A stretch of DNA of 64,000 nucleotides from Carallia brachiata (GCA_021464245.1 JADCRB010000026.1:4625769-4689768), one strand, 5' to 3'. Shown: positions 1 through 13,054, counted from the stretch's first letter. Program-made: numbers and translations. The notes: a model not told the origin generated them from the sequence alone.

Positions 1-2014
1 AATGTTTAGTTAAAATTAAAAAAAATAAGATTGAGGTTATTTTAATTATTATATTTTTAATTTTTTTAAAAAAATTAGATTTCATTACTTTATACGTTTC
101 CAATTTTCTTTTCCTTTTCTAACTCATTTCTCACATTTCCCAAACAATAAAATTTGCCTTGGGATGTGAAATTTTCTTTCATTTTTTTTTCTCACGCAGA
201 TTCAAACAGAGGATTAGTATAAAAAGAAAAGGGTTCTCGTCAATTTTTTATGTTGTATTGTATGTGAATTTTAACTCATTTACGTATAATATATTTTTTA
301 AAAATTTATTTAAAATTCGTGAAATTTTGTACACGTCAACCTTACTTGTCTTTCTCTCTCCCTTGTCGCTCTCGCATTTATCTCTTCCCATCGGCTACCA
401 TTATGCCCGATTTGCCAATTGCCAATGCTTCAGGTTGTACTGGAGGCCATGTGCTTGCTGTCCTACTTTTCTCCTCATATAGACCCCGTAGGCAGTTTGA
501 TGGAACGAAAATACTTTATGGACGATGGCAATTACAATTAAAAAAAATAAATTTAACTTCACAAAAATAATTTAAAATAATAAAAAATAATTTAAATTAT
601 TAAATAATTAAATTTATAAAAAATAGATTAATTTTAAATACCATTAAATGATATTATATTACTATTTAAACATAATCATGCATTTTTGGCAATAAAAACA
701 TATTCTTTGTACTTAGTTGTTGTTGGGAAATTTCATAAAAACAAAAAATAATAATAACAAAAACCCTTTTTTTTTCAGACACAGATAACAAAAACTCATT
801 TGTTGAGAAAGACGGGACTATGAGCATGCTTGGAAGTGCATTGATATATACTAATATATACACAACAAACTTTCCTTAAAATTTGTGAGAGTAATATAAA
901 TTTCAGTTCATATATACTAAACAATTTAAACATTATAATTTCATACGCTTATTTTAAAATATATACAAAAGAGAGATGAATAACTATGTGAGGTGGTAGT
1001 CTAATAGTGATTCTATACACTTTTTCTTCCATCGACTTAAGTTTGAATCTTCTTACCGTCGCTCCCCCGCGAATAAATAAAAATTTATATTGAGATACAA
1101 TATTAAGTTTTAAATTCATTAATACTAAAATTAGATTTAAGAAAATTCTATTATAATTTAACAATACTTAAGTGATGGACTCTCCTTAAAAAAGGTGAGC
1201 TCATCATAGACTCATAGTCATAATATAGCTATAAAATAGAGTTATAATTAATTTATCAACATCATTGTGTAATTTATTTTAAATAATATTTAAATAATAA
1301 CACCGTTTTATTCAATTAAATCTAACAATTCTTTAATTTTTTTTGTTTTCTTTTGGAATTAACTATTCAACAATTTTATAGTGATTCAATTGCATTGACT
1401 TGAATATTAGCTTTATTGATTTAAGTGACTGAAGTTTAGTTTTTCTTTGATTAAGATTTTAAATTTGAGTTTTATGTATGAAAAAATAGGTGCTGAAATA
1501 ATAAATTCTTTTTAACTCAAATTAGATTAATTAAAATCTAATATAATTTTCTAATACTAAATTTTAGAACAAAAAAAAGTTCTTTAAAGCTTCTCCAGAG
1601 AAACTTTTTTTTTTTTTTTTCTGGTAGTTTACTTAGTTCGTTCAGCACATATATCCTTCCCTTTTGTCTTCCTTACATTTGTTTGTCTCTTCGTACACCA
1701 AAAAATTTTGTCTCATTATGCAAGGTAAATTTTTTCGACATATATCATGTAAACTAAATTAATTTGAGGCGCTTTTTTATGAAAAAAAATGTCCATAACG
1801 AATTTTCTACACATTTTTTTTCTTGGTTCTCATCGATAAGGATATTATAACACAAAAGAATGGATAATTAATTACTATTTTAATTAAAACCCACTCATGT
1901 AATCATGTCCTTATACTATTATACGCATATATGACGATTCGGACGGTTTTTTTTGAGTAATTATGCATTTTCAAAAAAAAAATGTTAGTGTCTCGAGTGT
2001 TGGTACCTTAAGTA

Positions 2015-2145
2015 GTATTTTGATTGAAATTAAAATTAATATTTTTGAAATAAGATTTATAATTTTTAAAAAACTTGTTATCTTTATATTTTAAAAATTA
2101 TTAATTTTATTTTAAAAATGTTAATTTTATTTTTAATCAAAATAC
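2015..2145. mobile_element. Small foldback MITE-like element
   Basis: Both ends carry a perfect 11-bp inverted repeat, GTATTTTGATT at 2015-2025 and its complement at 2135-2145. Imperfect inverted pairing continues inward over about 30 bp (AAATTAAAATTAATATTTTT against its mirror). TAA flanks both sides (2009-2011 and 2150-2152), which would fit a Tourist/PIF-type target duplication, but three bases are weak evidence. It has no coding capacity. Confidence 0.45.
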
Positions 2146-3277
2146 CGTCTAAAAAAATAATATATATTAATGCTCTTTCCTGAAATAGATATCTCATCCA
2201 TTACAAAAAGAAAGCAGTTGATAAGAAGAATGCGGATGTTATTAGTTACCCAGCCATAGCCGTGGTTTAGTATTTAAATAATTTCGTTGGTATTATAAAA
2301 TAATAAATTTTAATTTTTATCGAAAGTATTCAATACTATTAATATATGACTGATGACGCACAAAAATTATTCTATAAATTTGGTTTAACAACTTAATTTA
2401 CTGTATAATATGTTAATTATAATATGCGGAGTACTGTACTGCTACCTATACGAAAAAAAGAAAATGCCACTAGGTACGCACAAGCTAGGCCCCACAGCGG
2501 ATTGAGATCACGCCATCCATCGTTCGTCGCCGCTCGTCAGTCAATAGATAGTTTTTTTTGGTACATCAGCCCACCTGACATCTCATTCAAGTTTACACCA
2601 AAAAAGTAAAAAATGGCCGGAGGCCATGCCTCCTCATCCGCCCCTCCCACAAAAAAGAGCTGACGATAATTAATGCGCCCTTGTCAGTTGTCAAAGGGAG
2701 CTGAGACCCTTTATGCTGAGGGACGTTGGCTCCGTTCTAATTTTGGGCATGGGTACGGATCTTGGATCCGTGTCTCTCTCTCTCTGTTTTTTTTTTTAAT
2801 GTTCAGTGAATTATAATAAAATTTTAATTTTTTATAATTATATTAATAATAAAAAATAATAAAATATTTTTTATATTTTATTTTATATTTTATTATTAAA
2901 ATAAAAAAATGTTAAATTTATTGTATTATAAATGACTTTAATAAGACAATTTTTCTCCAGACACTTTTTTCTCTGGACACTGAGATACCGAAACGCTATT
3001 AAATGCAAATTTTCCTAGGTCCTCATCAATCTCTACATGTTTAGGGGAACAAGTGGTCGATGGGAAGAGAGAGACGCGAATAAGAGGAATTTTTTTTTTA
3101 ATGTAATTAATTAATTTATTTGTGTAATAAAATATTAAATATTATAATAAAATTTAAAAATATTTTAAATTTATTTTTTATTATAAAAATTTAACATTTA
3201 TCAAAAAAAATACTTAATTACACAAAAAAAATGATCTATTTTATATTTTATTTTTCCTTGTATCAACGTAACAGTAC

Positions 3278-3288
3278 TTTATATTTAA
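3278..3288 (+). promoter_or_regulatory. Possible TATA box of the first UGT
   Basis: TTTATATTTAA lies 56-66 bp before the ATG at 3344, a plausible distance for a plant TATA box with a short leader. The surrounding DNA is so AT-rich that the match could be chance. Confidence 0.3.
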
Positions 3289-3343
3289 TCACTTCTGTTC
3301 ATAGTACAGAACCGAAAAACCCAACCAAAAAAAAAAAAAAACG

Positions 3344-4760
3344 ATGGCGCCAGAGTCTCCTGTACACGTCTTGCTGATAACAAATCCAGGGCAAGGCCAT
3401 GTAAACCCCATGCTGAGACTTGGCAACCGACTTGCCTCCAGGGGATTTCTCGTCACTTTCTCCACCGCAGAAGCCGCCGGGAAGCAGATGGAGAAGGCCA
3501 ACAACATCACCAAACACGACCCTATTCCCGTCGGCGATGGTTTCATTAGATTCGAGTTCTTCGACGATGGCTGGTCGGACGATGACCCCAGACGCAAAAA
3601 CCCTCATCACTACATGCCCCAGCTCGAGCTTGCTGGCAGAAAATGGTTCCTGAGATGATCAAGAGAAGCGCAGAACAGGGCTGCCCTGTTTCTTGTCTCA
3701 TCAACGGCCCCTTCGATCCCTGGGTTTCTGATATTGCTGAAGATTGGGTATTCCTTCTGCAGTGCTTTGGGTACAATCCTGCGCTTGCTTTGCTGCTTAT
3801 TACCATTACTATCATAGTCTGGTGCCTTTTCCTACCAAAGAAAATCCCAAAATCGATGTGCAATTGCCGTGTATGCCTGTTCTGAAACACGACGAAATGC
3901 CTGCTGCTTTGCATCCTTTCAATCCTCATACTTTTGCCAGAAATGCCATATTGGGTCAGTGCAGGAATCTTGACAAGCCTTTCTGCATCCTGATGGACAC
4001 GTTCCAGGAGCTGGAACCTGAAATTGTCGGTTACATGTCGAAAATTTGCCCCATCAGGACTGTCGGGCCTTTGTTTAAGAGTCCCAATGTGGCAACCGGC
4101 GACCTGTTGAAGGCTGACGATTGTATCGAATGGCTAAACACGAAGCCACCCTCCTCTGTTGTTTACATCTCATTTGGAAGCATAGCTTTATTGGAGCAAG
4201 ACCAGTGCGACGAGATCGCTCACGGGTTAATAAACTCCGGCTTGCCGTTCCTATGGGTAATAAGACAATATCAGAACGATTCTCCCGGAGTGAAATCTCA
4301 GGTCTTGCCAGATGGGTTCTTTGAGAAAGCGGGAGATAAAGGAAGATTAGTGAGCTGGAGTCCACAAGAGAAAGTCTTGGCCCACCCTTCGGTTGCTTGC
4401 TTCGTAACGCACTGTGGATGGAACTCATCAATGGAAGCACTCGGATCAGGCGTTCCTGTGGTGACTTTTCCTTTCTTTGGTGACCAAGTGACTAATGCCA
4501 AGTACTTGGTCGATGTCTTTGAGGTTGGAATAAGGCTGAGCCGAGGGGAGGCTCAAAAGAAGGTGATTACTCGTTATGAGGTGGAGAAATGCTTGCTGGA
4601 GGTAACCGCAGGGCCCAAGGCGGCAGAGATGAAGCTGAACGCCCTGAAATGGAAGGCGGCGGCCCAGGCGGCGGCGGTTGATGAGAACGGCTCCTCCCAC
4701 CGGAATTTCGAAGCCTTTGTTGAGGAGGTGAAGAGGAGAAGTGTTGAGGTCATTAGCTAG
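3344..4760 (+). pseudogene. UDP-glucosyltransferase, UGT84 / limonoid-glucosyltransferase-like, with two one-base frameshifts
   Basis: Family-1 UDP-glucose-dependent glucosyltransferase, about 470 residues, no intron. Such enzymes act in the cytosol; UGT84 members glucosylate carboxyl groups of phenylpropanoids, and the citrus limonoid enzyme is a close relative. The N-terminus has GQGHVNPML with the catalytic His at about residue 19. The 44-residue PSPG sugar-donor box is complete at 4356-4487, from W through HCGWNS to the closing D-Q. The frame changes twice: near 3641, after GGCAGAAAATGG, and near 3743, at GAAGATTGGG. Each is repaired by restoring one base (one A, one T) in a short run. 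The reading frames either side join without loss of conserved sequence, so the gene is either a very recent pseudogene or an intact gene with two assembly errors. The stop TAG is at 4758-4760. Acceptor identity cannot be read from sequence. Confidence 0.85.
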
Positions 4761-7700
4761 TCAAACTCGTCTGTAGTAAGTGTCATGTGGGATGCGATTT
4801 TAGGAAATAAATTAGCACGGTCGTTCTTCAGATGGCTAACAATTTGAGTCCTATTATCCTTAGATTGCTGCTTGCTTGCTTGAAAAAACATTCTCTAAAT
4901 CTCAATAATTGAAATTTTGAGTGAAAGCTCAATTGACACTACTTTCGTTCACTAATTATTTTTCAGTTGAAAATTGTGTCGTATATCACAAGAACTATTT
5001 AATAGTTTGATTGGTGATTTAGGTTGATTTTTCTCTCATTAGCCAGGATCTGAGTCTTTGTTGCGGCTCTTTATTTGGCCGGGGATGCTCTGCCCTGTGC
5101 GCTAAAGGTTCTGATCTAGTTAACACTAAAATTAAGTATATGAAAAATTTATTTAGATTCAGATCTAATAATACTCAACTGACAAGTTCTCTTCGTAAAA
5201 AAAAATTAAATAATAACAATAACAAATAATTTCAATCTCAACTTATAAATATAATAACTTACATATTAATAATACATTTTGTTAACTCTTTTTCTAAGTG
5301 AAAAAAAGAAAAAAGAAAATTGTGTCGTACACTTGGGAAATAATGTTAGCCTCAACAAAGAGTTTGTTGGTCCCTTTAGCTTCAGAAAATTGGTCATCGT
5401 TGCAATTTATTGTCATGCAGTGCATGAGTCTCCAGGTACAGAGAAATGAATGCTCTCCATGTGTATCTCCATTCCATTATAGGGTATAGGACAGTAAGAC
5501 ACGCTAATAATATTTGTGTTGAAACATGCACGAATTACCAATAAAATATAATTTAATTAATTTTAGAGCCATTTTTAAGTTAAAAGAAAAAGGCCTTAAG
5601 TTCAAATTTTAATTTAAGACAATTGACAAAAAAAAAGATGCAAAAAATAAAAATAATTAAGATAAAATTAATTTTTTAATATATTTTTAATTTTTTCTCT
5701 CTATAACTTTTCTTTTTTGTTTTGTTTATGTTTGGCTGTTTGCTATAACTTTTTTTTTCTTCTTTTAATAATTGGTCCAATAAAAATCTGATAAATAAAA
5801 TATCATTACCAATGATAATGTTACTTTTTTTTTTTCGATTTTTAAATTTGGAACCACTGCGCTTAACCAAGTCCCAAGTGATGTGGTGCTTAAAAAAAAA
5901 AAAAAAAAGTCCCTTGTGACGTGAAGTTTTTTTTTTTATTTTTATCACAGGTGGGCATTAATTTTTACCATGGACGGCCTCATTTTCTTTTACACAAGAT
6001 GCAGAGTTCAAGTAAAAACAGGAAGTCAAAACAAACTTTTATGGGCCTCTCTGCCCTCGGACGACCGCAGCAACTTGACCAAGCACCCGGTACGGACCGC
6101 ACTTCCCCTGGCGGTGGCAACTGGAAATTATAACTTGTGGCCGAGAAGATACGCAGCGAAAATCATGACAACAACGTTATACGGGTGTGAATCTGTTTGT
6201 GCATAAGACAAGTCAAATAACCAGTCTCTTTTTTTCTTTTTTTTTTTTGTAAATTATAGTCTTGCGTTGCTTGATTAATCTACGTACTTAAAAGAATTTT
6301 GGTTGAAATAGTAGGTTTTCCAACAGTCCAACCAAGAAATTGTTAAATTATGTACAAATTGTTCTAATTGTTAACATTTTCCATCAAACAGCTCATAATA
6401 AGAGTGACCCACCAACCCATGGCCTGGCGACGACCATTAGTCCGTCCGATCCAACAACTTATTTTGTGTGGAGAAGATTTTGGTTTGATCAACAAGACTA
6501 GCATACCACCGGTTTTGGGTCCCGCAAGGATGATAAAAAGGGAATGAGTGATAAGGAGTAGTACTAGTAGTATGGGACCACCCGGATCTTGCATTGACAG
6601 ATCGACCTAACTTGCGCGGTTGTGTTTAGAGGTGTTCAGATTATCGATTTAAAAGTATATTCGTATCTAATTCATTAATGAGTTGGATAATTTTTTATTC
6701 ATAACTAATCTGTTATACAACTCAATTTATCCAATTTAATTCATCAACGGCGGGTTAGATTAGATCAGTTTGGACAGATTGACATAATAAAAAAATTATA
6801 ATTTTTTTTAATTTATACACATCATCAATCATCAATATTTTTACTTATTCTTACTAATATTATTATTATAATATATATATCATATTCATTTTCAATTTTA
6901 AATATTTATAAGAATTGATCAAAATTTATTAAAAGACTATATTAAATCAATTTTATTTGATAAAAATACAAATTATCAAATAGAAAAGTTCCTTATTTGT
7001 ACTTCTGCTTGACGAATAAGGTAGCATCTCTCTCTTTTTCTCTCTCACACTTTTATAGTGTCTAATATCTCACTTGTATTGCCAAAAAATAGGGAGACAG
7101 AGATACTTCGATTTTTTCTTATTTTTTAAGATAAAATTACGTGGTAACAATTAGAGAATATAGTAATAATATAGGAGTAATAAAATAATTTTTTACTTTT
7201 AATTTTATTGATTTGTAAGATTATATGAAATGTGATTGTTTGGTTTTAATCTGATTGATATCGATAAATTTAATTCATAATATCAGTTATATATATAAGT
7301 GTGTGTGTGGATTGGGTCGAATTGAACCCCAAATCCGACCCAATCCGTCCTTAACGGGTTGTAAAATTTTAAAATCGTAATTAATTTTAATTTCTATAAT
7401 TTTAACGAATTCAAATTAATTTGAATTAGATTGATCAGATTACATCGAATTGATTAACTTTTGAACATTCTTAGTTGCGTACATCACTGGATTCTGTGAC
7501 CATTCTGTCGCCTTTTTTTTTTATTGGTTAGAATAAAGTTTAACCTTGGAAGAGATATATCCAGCTGAAGGTCAAAAAATATTTATAGATTATTTGATTG
7601 TCGGTCATTTTAACAGCAGTTAACCAAATTCAAATTTAAAATATAACACGTTATGACTCGAGTTTTTAACTGTTGACCATATTTTTTTAGGCAAAAATTG

Positions 7701-7956
7701 TGCACTTTAGCTACTGTTTTTTTTTTTTGGCCATAACTTTAGTTATTTGTTAGGATCAAATATTTATTAATACACCAAAAATTTAAATTGTTAATTGAGA
7801 TATAACTTTATTTCTTTAAACTTTCTTAAAGCCGTATCAAGTATTAAGTGACTACACTCGTTACAAGTATTGAGGACCGGAATGTTCAATTCAAAATTTA
7901 AAAGTAACACTATATAATATTAACGACACAATTAATTCTTAAAAGATTTGGCTGAC
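4761..7956. other. Intergenic DNA between the two UGT copies
   Basis: No gene is supported. The ORFs of up to 90 codons are lysine-, phenylalanine- or asparagine-rich products of A/T runs. The region contains poly-A and poly-T tracts (5893-5908, 5926-5938) and a hAT-like element at 6627-7473. The more GC-balanced stretch at 5965-6210 and 6380-6600 shows no protein family that I recognise. Confidence 0.55.
6627..7473. mobile_element. Non-autonomous hAT-like element
   Basis: The left end TAGAGGTGTTCA (from 6627) is mirrored by TGAACATTCTTA at 7462-7473, giving an imperfect terminal inverted repeat of the TAGGGGTG type seen in plant hAT elements. It is flanked by near-identical 8-bp sequences, GTTGTGTT (6619-6626) and GTTGCGTA (7474-7481), 6 of 8 matching, as expected of an aged hAT target duplication. 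The ends hold 'gggttagattagatc' and 'gattgggtcgaattg' motifs, resembling the subterminal repeats of such elements. No transposase frame is seen. Confidence 0.6.
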
Positions 7957-9201
7957 TCTTTTAGGCCGACGACTTAATTCGGTTCGATTTCTTCAGAGAT
8001 GGTCGGGAGGAGGATGACCCCAGACGCCAAGGCCTTCACCAATACATGCCTCAACTTGAGCTTGCTGGCAAACAAATGATTCCTCAATGATCAAGAAAAG
8101 CACAGATCAAGGTAGACCTGTTTCTTGCCTCATCAATAACCCCTTCGTTCCTCTGCAAGTCTTGGCATTCCTTCCGCAATGCTCTGGGTGCAATCCTGCG
8201 CTTGTTTTGCTGCATATTACCATTACTATCAATCTATCGTAATCTTGCGCCTTTTCCTAATGAAGAAAGCCCCAATTGGACGTTCAGTTGCCAGGCATGC
8301 CTCTTCTGAAGTATGATGAAGTGCCTGCGGTTTTACATCCTTTTACTCCTTATTCTTTCATCGGAAGTGCCAAATTGGGTCAGTACAAGAATCTTGATAA
8401 GCGTTTTCTGCATCTTGATGGACACTTTCCAAGAGCTGGAGCAAGAAACTGTCGAGTTCATGTCAAAGATTTGCCCCATCGGGACTGTCGGGCCTTTGTT
8501 TAAGAATTCCAAGGTGGCAAGAATCACCTATATTGCCGGTGACTTCATCAGGGCTGATGATAATTGGATTGAATGGCTAGACACGAAGCCACCCTCTTCT
8601 ATTGTTTACATTTCTTTTGGCACTATAGGTTTCTTGAAGCAAGAACAGTGTGACGAGATGGCATATGGGTTATTGAACTCTGGCCTCAATTTCTTGTGGG
8701 TTATCAGACCGCCACACAAGAAATTTCCTGATGTGAAACCTCTTTTGTTACCAGATGGATTCTTTGAGATAAGGCTAAATTAGTGCAATGGAGTTGAGTC
8801 CACAGGAGCAAGTTTTGTCTCACCCATCAGTTGTACGCTTCGTAACGCACTGTGGATAGAACCCATCACTGAAGCACTCGCTTCTATGGTCCCGATCGTG
8901 GCTGTCCCTCACTGGGGTGACTAAGTGACGAATGCCAAGTACCTGGTGGATGTCTTAAGGTTGGTGTAAGAATGAGCCGAGGGGCGGCTAAAAACAAGTT
9001 GATTCCACGAGACGAGGTAGAGAAATGCTTGCTGGTAGTAACTGTCGGGCCTAAGGCAGCAGAGATAATTAAAAGCAGAATGCGCTGAAATGGAAAGCAG
9101 CAGCGCAGGCAGCGATGGCTGAGGATGGTTCCTCTGACCGGAATTTCGAAGCCTTTGTTGACAATGTGAAGAGGGGAAGTGTCGAGATTACTGGTCTTTG
9201 A
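7957..9201 (+). pseudogene. Degenerate UDP-glucosyltransferase fragment (second UGT84-like copy)
   Basis: Similarity to the first UGT begins abruptly at about 7957, matching the region around its GDGFIRFEFF motif, so roughly the first 60 codons are missing. The frame is broken several times (for example after 8085, about 8160, 8460, 8780 and 8960). The donor box is destroyed: within HCGWNS the Trp codon is TAG (CACTGTGGATAGAAC), and the last, donor-contacting Gln of the box is TAA (GGTGACTAAGTG). The longest surviving stretch, about 8313-8783, encodes the segment leading to the PSPG box. The original C-terminus and stop (TGA, 9199-9201) are still recognisable. This is a true pseudogene, not an assembly artefact. 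Confidence 0.9.
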
Positions 9202-10141
9202 TGTAGAAGAAATGAGATCAAGGAAAATCTTGTTAGCACTTTCGTGATTAGCATTAACAGTAAAGATTAACAAAAGCATAGTATCAAATTTGGCTCTTAT
9301 CTAAGAGAATAACAAATAAATAAACAATACTCTTAATTGTACGAGGCATGTCGAATGTCATTCTTAAAAGATCAGAGACATAAAAATTGAAAAAAAAAAA
9401 AAAAAGAAGACATAGAAATTGAAAGGGTAATGCATGAGAATATTGTATCAAAACATACTTGTCCCAGGTAATGCTTCCTTTCCATGTCGTCCATGATACT
9501 TAGATCAACCTGAATCACTCAACAGTCCTGTTGTTGGTAGGCATCCAATTCAATTTCGTAAACATTTTCAAGGTCAGAAAGGGTATTTGCATACCGATTT
9601 TAGAGCAAGCTATTCCTCCATCACAAAGCCCTCCAGGCACAAGCCCCATGTTAACCATGTTGCTCCATACTCTGCTGAGTCGATGAATATTTATCAATTA
9701 GAAACACTTGGCTTGTCTAATCCAAAAACATGTTAATTTTGCATATTTTCATCATCCTACGCCTTCTATTGACCACTTGATTGACCTCCTATTTGGAAGC
9801 TAATTTTGTGGCTTCCCCTCCCGCTCGGAAGCAATAGTTTGACTTCAAGCAAGCTTGTGACTTCCCTGAATGAAGCTTCAATTTTGTTCATAGAAAATTA
9901 ATGATTGAGGAGATGGATGAAATCAAACTGAAGACAAATTTTATCAGAAAATGTATCAATGATTGCACTAACAAAGTCCATTCCAAGTTGTTACATAATG
10001 ATATAACCTTTTCCAGTTCTCATCTTTCGTGACAATCTCGTAAGCAGAAGTTAACAAATAAATGAGCTTTACAACATATGCATACTAGTATCTGTAATGA
10101 ACATACATAACATCAATCATCAAATATTGTAAGCAGCCAGC
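9202..10141. other. Intergenic DNA, 3' flank of the lipase gene
   Basis: The lipase 3' untranslated region must lie at the right side of this stretch, because the lipase runs leftward and stops at 10142. The segment 9515-9700 is less AT-rich and open for 60 codons on the - strand, but matches no family that I recognise. Nothing else is supported. Confidence 0.4.
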
Positions 10142-13054
10142 TTAAGAACTGCTAGATTTTTCCAATGACCTGAAGAACTCAATCATATTATCAAACATGT
10201 CCTCCTTTCCACGCACACTCAAGATGAAGTCAATGTGACCATAGTTCTCGAGATAGACTAACTCGGGTTTGGATAGCAGCTCCTCAAGAGTGTGCTGCAC
10301 GTCTGTCACATCTGCCAAATTATCATGGCCCCCATGGCACATCCACAGTGGCAATGTTTTTGGTATGCGGCGAAGGTCAAATGCTGGGGGTTTCACCTGG
10401 CCATAAATCTTCAAGTTCTTGGTTGCTCCATAATCATAACGAGAAAAAGTACCCTTACGCATCACTGCCAAGGTACAAGAAAAGAACATAAAAGATTTAA
10501 AAATCTATGACGAGTAACCCAATATCTAATAATGTACAGGGTAAGCAGGAAAAAAAAAGAAAGAAAGAGATCTCATCCAGTTTGCCAGTCGCCATGACTT
10601 TTGCCAATATAATATTCTTTTCTCTCCTAATCCAACTAAAAACAAATAAGAGTAACAGGAATCGGATGCCAATAACTCATAAAATCAAAAATGTTTGTTA
10701 AAACCTTGAGGATCCTTTAGAGGACAAGCAGAGCCTTGCAAACAATAGACTTAGCTTGATTATTCAAGATGGTAAAAATGAAACAACTTTCTGAGTCCAG
10801 AACTCAAGATCATAAACACACCAGGAATTTGCATATATAACTGCACAAATAGCATGTACAGAACATACTCTGGCAAAGATGGTTCAGATTTTTTGCAGAT
10901 GATGGTTGAGGTAGATAGTCAAGGTAGGCTGCCACACGTGAATTGTTAAAGCAACAATTCTTCCCTGTGAAGTTGTGTAAACAAGAAAAAGAAAAGAAAG
11001 GAGCTATTAACTGTAAGATATAGCACAGATGTTTGATACTACACATTGCAACTTTAAAACTGACAAAAGACAGCAGAAACAAGAAAGAAACTGGTGAAAC
11101 TTGAACAGTGTTCAACGAGAGAGAGAGAGAGAGAGAGAGAAGACCAGTTATGGGAGTTAGATAGTCATTGCATTTGTGGCCTTCACATATGGAATCCATC
11201 AGGCTAACTAAAATTTCTCTGTAAATTTGAACACCATGCCATAAATAAGTGAATATCCCATAACTTCTAAAAATAAGGAAAGAGAGAGGAAAGGGAAGGG
11301 GTAATTTTAACCTTCTAAGGTTCAACTCATGTATGCCCATGGCAAGAAACATCTGTCAGAAAGGACATTTTGAGATAATTTAGTAACCAGGAACTGGTTC
11401 TGCAAGATACTCCTAAGAATGGCAAAGACCAAATACCTCATCTATATGCATGCTGGCAATTATATGCGGAATTGTAGCATTTGCATGGCCCAAGTATGAG
11501 ATCGGGGACAAAAGAGCAGCAGCTTCAACCTTTTCTACAATTTTTGGTTCAGTGAAAGCAGCTAAAGATATGATCGTCCCCTGCAACAGTAGTGGGAAAA
11601 TGCATGTGAGGCAAGATGCAAAACGAGGTGTAAAAAGCCACAAGGGAAGAAATGTAAGACCTGAGAATGTCCAACAATCAAAACTTTGGAGTTCGTTGTC
11701 TGATATACGTGATCCACCATTGCTGCCAAGTCATACAAAGCCAATTCCTGCAAACTCCAGTCCCAAAATTCCTTCGACAAAATGGACAAGCGTTTTAGAA
11801 TTTTTCATTTCAGCAGTTAGTACAATTACAGAGACAAAGAAGCACATATAATTCTCTCAACTTTCTATACCTTGTCTTTATCTGATAAAGATATATGCCC
11901 ACGACTCCTAGTTGTCCCACGCACACTTCCAACCCATACATCATAGCCTTCATCTGCGAGAATGAAACCTGGTGACTGCTCTGGAGTATTCAAAAACCAC
12001 GCATCACCTGACTGTTCACATTTCAAAATCAACCACATCACGATCAAAAGATGCCGAAAGAACAAGGTATTACTTCATTTTAAATAGCCAATTCCATAGT
12101 TCAAATCTAATCCCACAAATAATAACAAGCATCTATTGAAGAATAATAGGTAAAAAAGTTACTCCCTTCTGCCTACTTAAAATTTTTAGGCTATTGCCTA
12201 TTGACACCATATTCAACAAACATCATTACCATCTACGGGCATCCAGCTTCATAAAATGTAGGGTATAATTCTGTTCCAAATTAAAAAGAATGTGCTGAGG
12301 ATGGAGGACAAGGGACTTCACCATAAAGAGTCCGTGCACAAGCAAGACGGGACGACCCTGCTGCAATTGTAGATTTTCATTACGTGATGACACGCGCTGG
12401 ACAGCTAGCAAGTAACCATCCTCGGTTTGAACCTGCATTGAGTTAGTTAGGACCCTTTTAAGTCATTGAAACACACACACGCACACACACAATTAATCGA
12501 AAAATTAAAGAAAAATTTCCTTCACTTTGTGCCGAAAGAAATTACGCCAAAGTTGCTGCAATCACTAACGTCCAAAATCAAGATTTTCAAAGAGATATCC
12601 AAAGCAGTTTTAAAAGTTCTTCACAACTAAAAGCCAAAAATCAAGAACTTAAAATTCAAACAGTTATCAAAGTTCTTGACAGCTAAAAAACCTCAAGTCT
12701 TTTTTTTTTTTTTCCCTTTCTTTCTTTTCCGGCAGTTTCTTGGCTACCAAACAAATGCCATTTGTCATTAACAGTAATCCCGTGCCATTTTGACCATAAA
12801 ATTTTCCACAGAAGACATAGTCTCACTGTCGATAGTTCAAGTGCTAAAATTCACGAGAGGAGAGAGAGAGAGTACAGTGTATTCAGTGCAAGGATAACCG
12901 GCGGGAGCAAGGAGCTGACTGCACAGTGTCTCGTTCTCTGATCGGCGGGGGAAGTGGCTTCGTCGGAAGTTAAATCTCCGTCGGCAGAGGCAGAAAGGAA
13001 GAGAGAGATGAACGTCGCGGAGATTACCAGCACAAGCAGCGCTAGCTTCTTCAT
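10142..13054 (-). CDS. LIP1-like acid lipase (triacylglycerol lipase 1-type), nine exons, frameshift in exon 1
   Basis: Alpha/beta-hydrolase of the gastric/lysosomal acid-lipase family, closest to Arabidopsis LIP1; expected to hydrolyse acyl glycerols or esters in the secretory pathway. Exons (- strand, GT-AG): 13054-12876, 12432-12322, 12011-11871, 11771-11661, 11580-11437, 11352-11312, 11218-11145, 10964-10869, 10464-10142. All phases agree and give 406 residues. It begins with a hydrophobic signal peptide (MKKLALLVLV...). The nucleophile motif GHSQG spans the exon 4/5 junction (Ser180). The acid is Asp347 in GGHDNLAD and the base His376 in YGHIDF; the 29-residue Asp-His spacing matches the family. 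The ab-hydro-lipase start, CTEYT-VQTEDGY, crosses intron 1. The oddity is that the signal-peptide frame and the LCSQLLAPAGYPCTEY frame of exon 1 differ by one base. The change lies close to a five-G run at 12947-12951 (five C on the coding strand). Exons 2-9 are clean, so an assembly deletion is likely. Confidence 0.9.
11117..11140. repeat. (GA)n microsatellite in a lipase intron
   Basis: Twelve GA units lie a few bases beyond the donor of lipase exon 7, inside intron 7. On the coding strand this is a CT tract just inside the intron. Confidence 0.9.

Larger units (their letters stand above)
1..3343. other. AT-rich intergenic region upstream of the first UGT
   Basis: No gene is visible. The stretch is strongly AT-rich with poly-A/T runs and short ORFs without recognisable protein motifs. 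It holds one small foldback element (2015-2145) and a CT-rich microsatellite near 2771-2783. The last 70 bases before 3344 hold a weak TATA-like sequence. The moderately GC-rich patch at about 2430-2760 gives no protein similarity that I recognise. Confidence 0.6.

Noticed and set aside
4075..4440. Antisense frames of up to 121 codons over the first UGT
   Set aside because: Shadows of the UGT coding sequence in other frames; the PSPG box on the + strand is decisive.
10810..11352. 180-codon open frame on the - strand within the lipase
   Set aside because: It merges exons 6-8 with the introns between them. Splice sites at 11312/11218 and 11145/10964 give the conserved lipase sequence.
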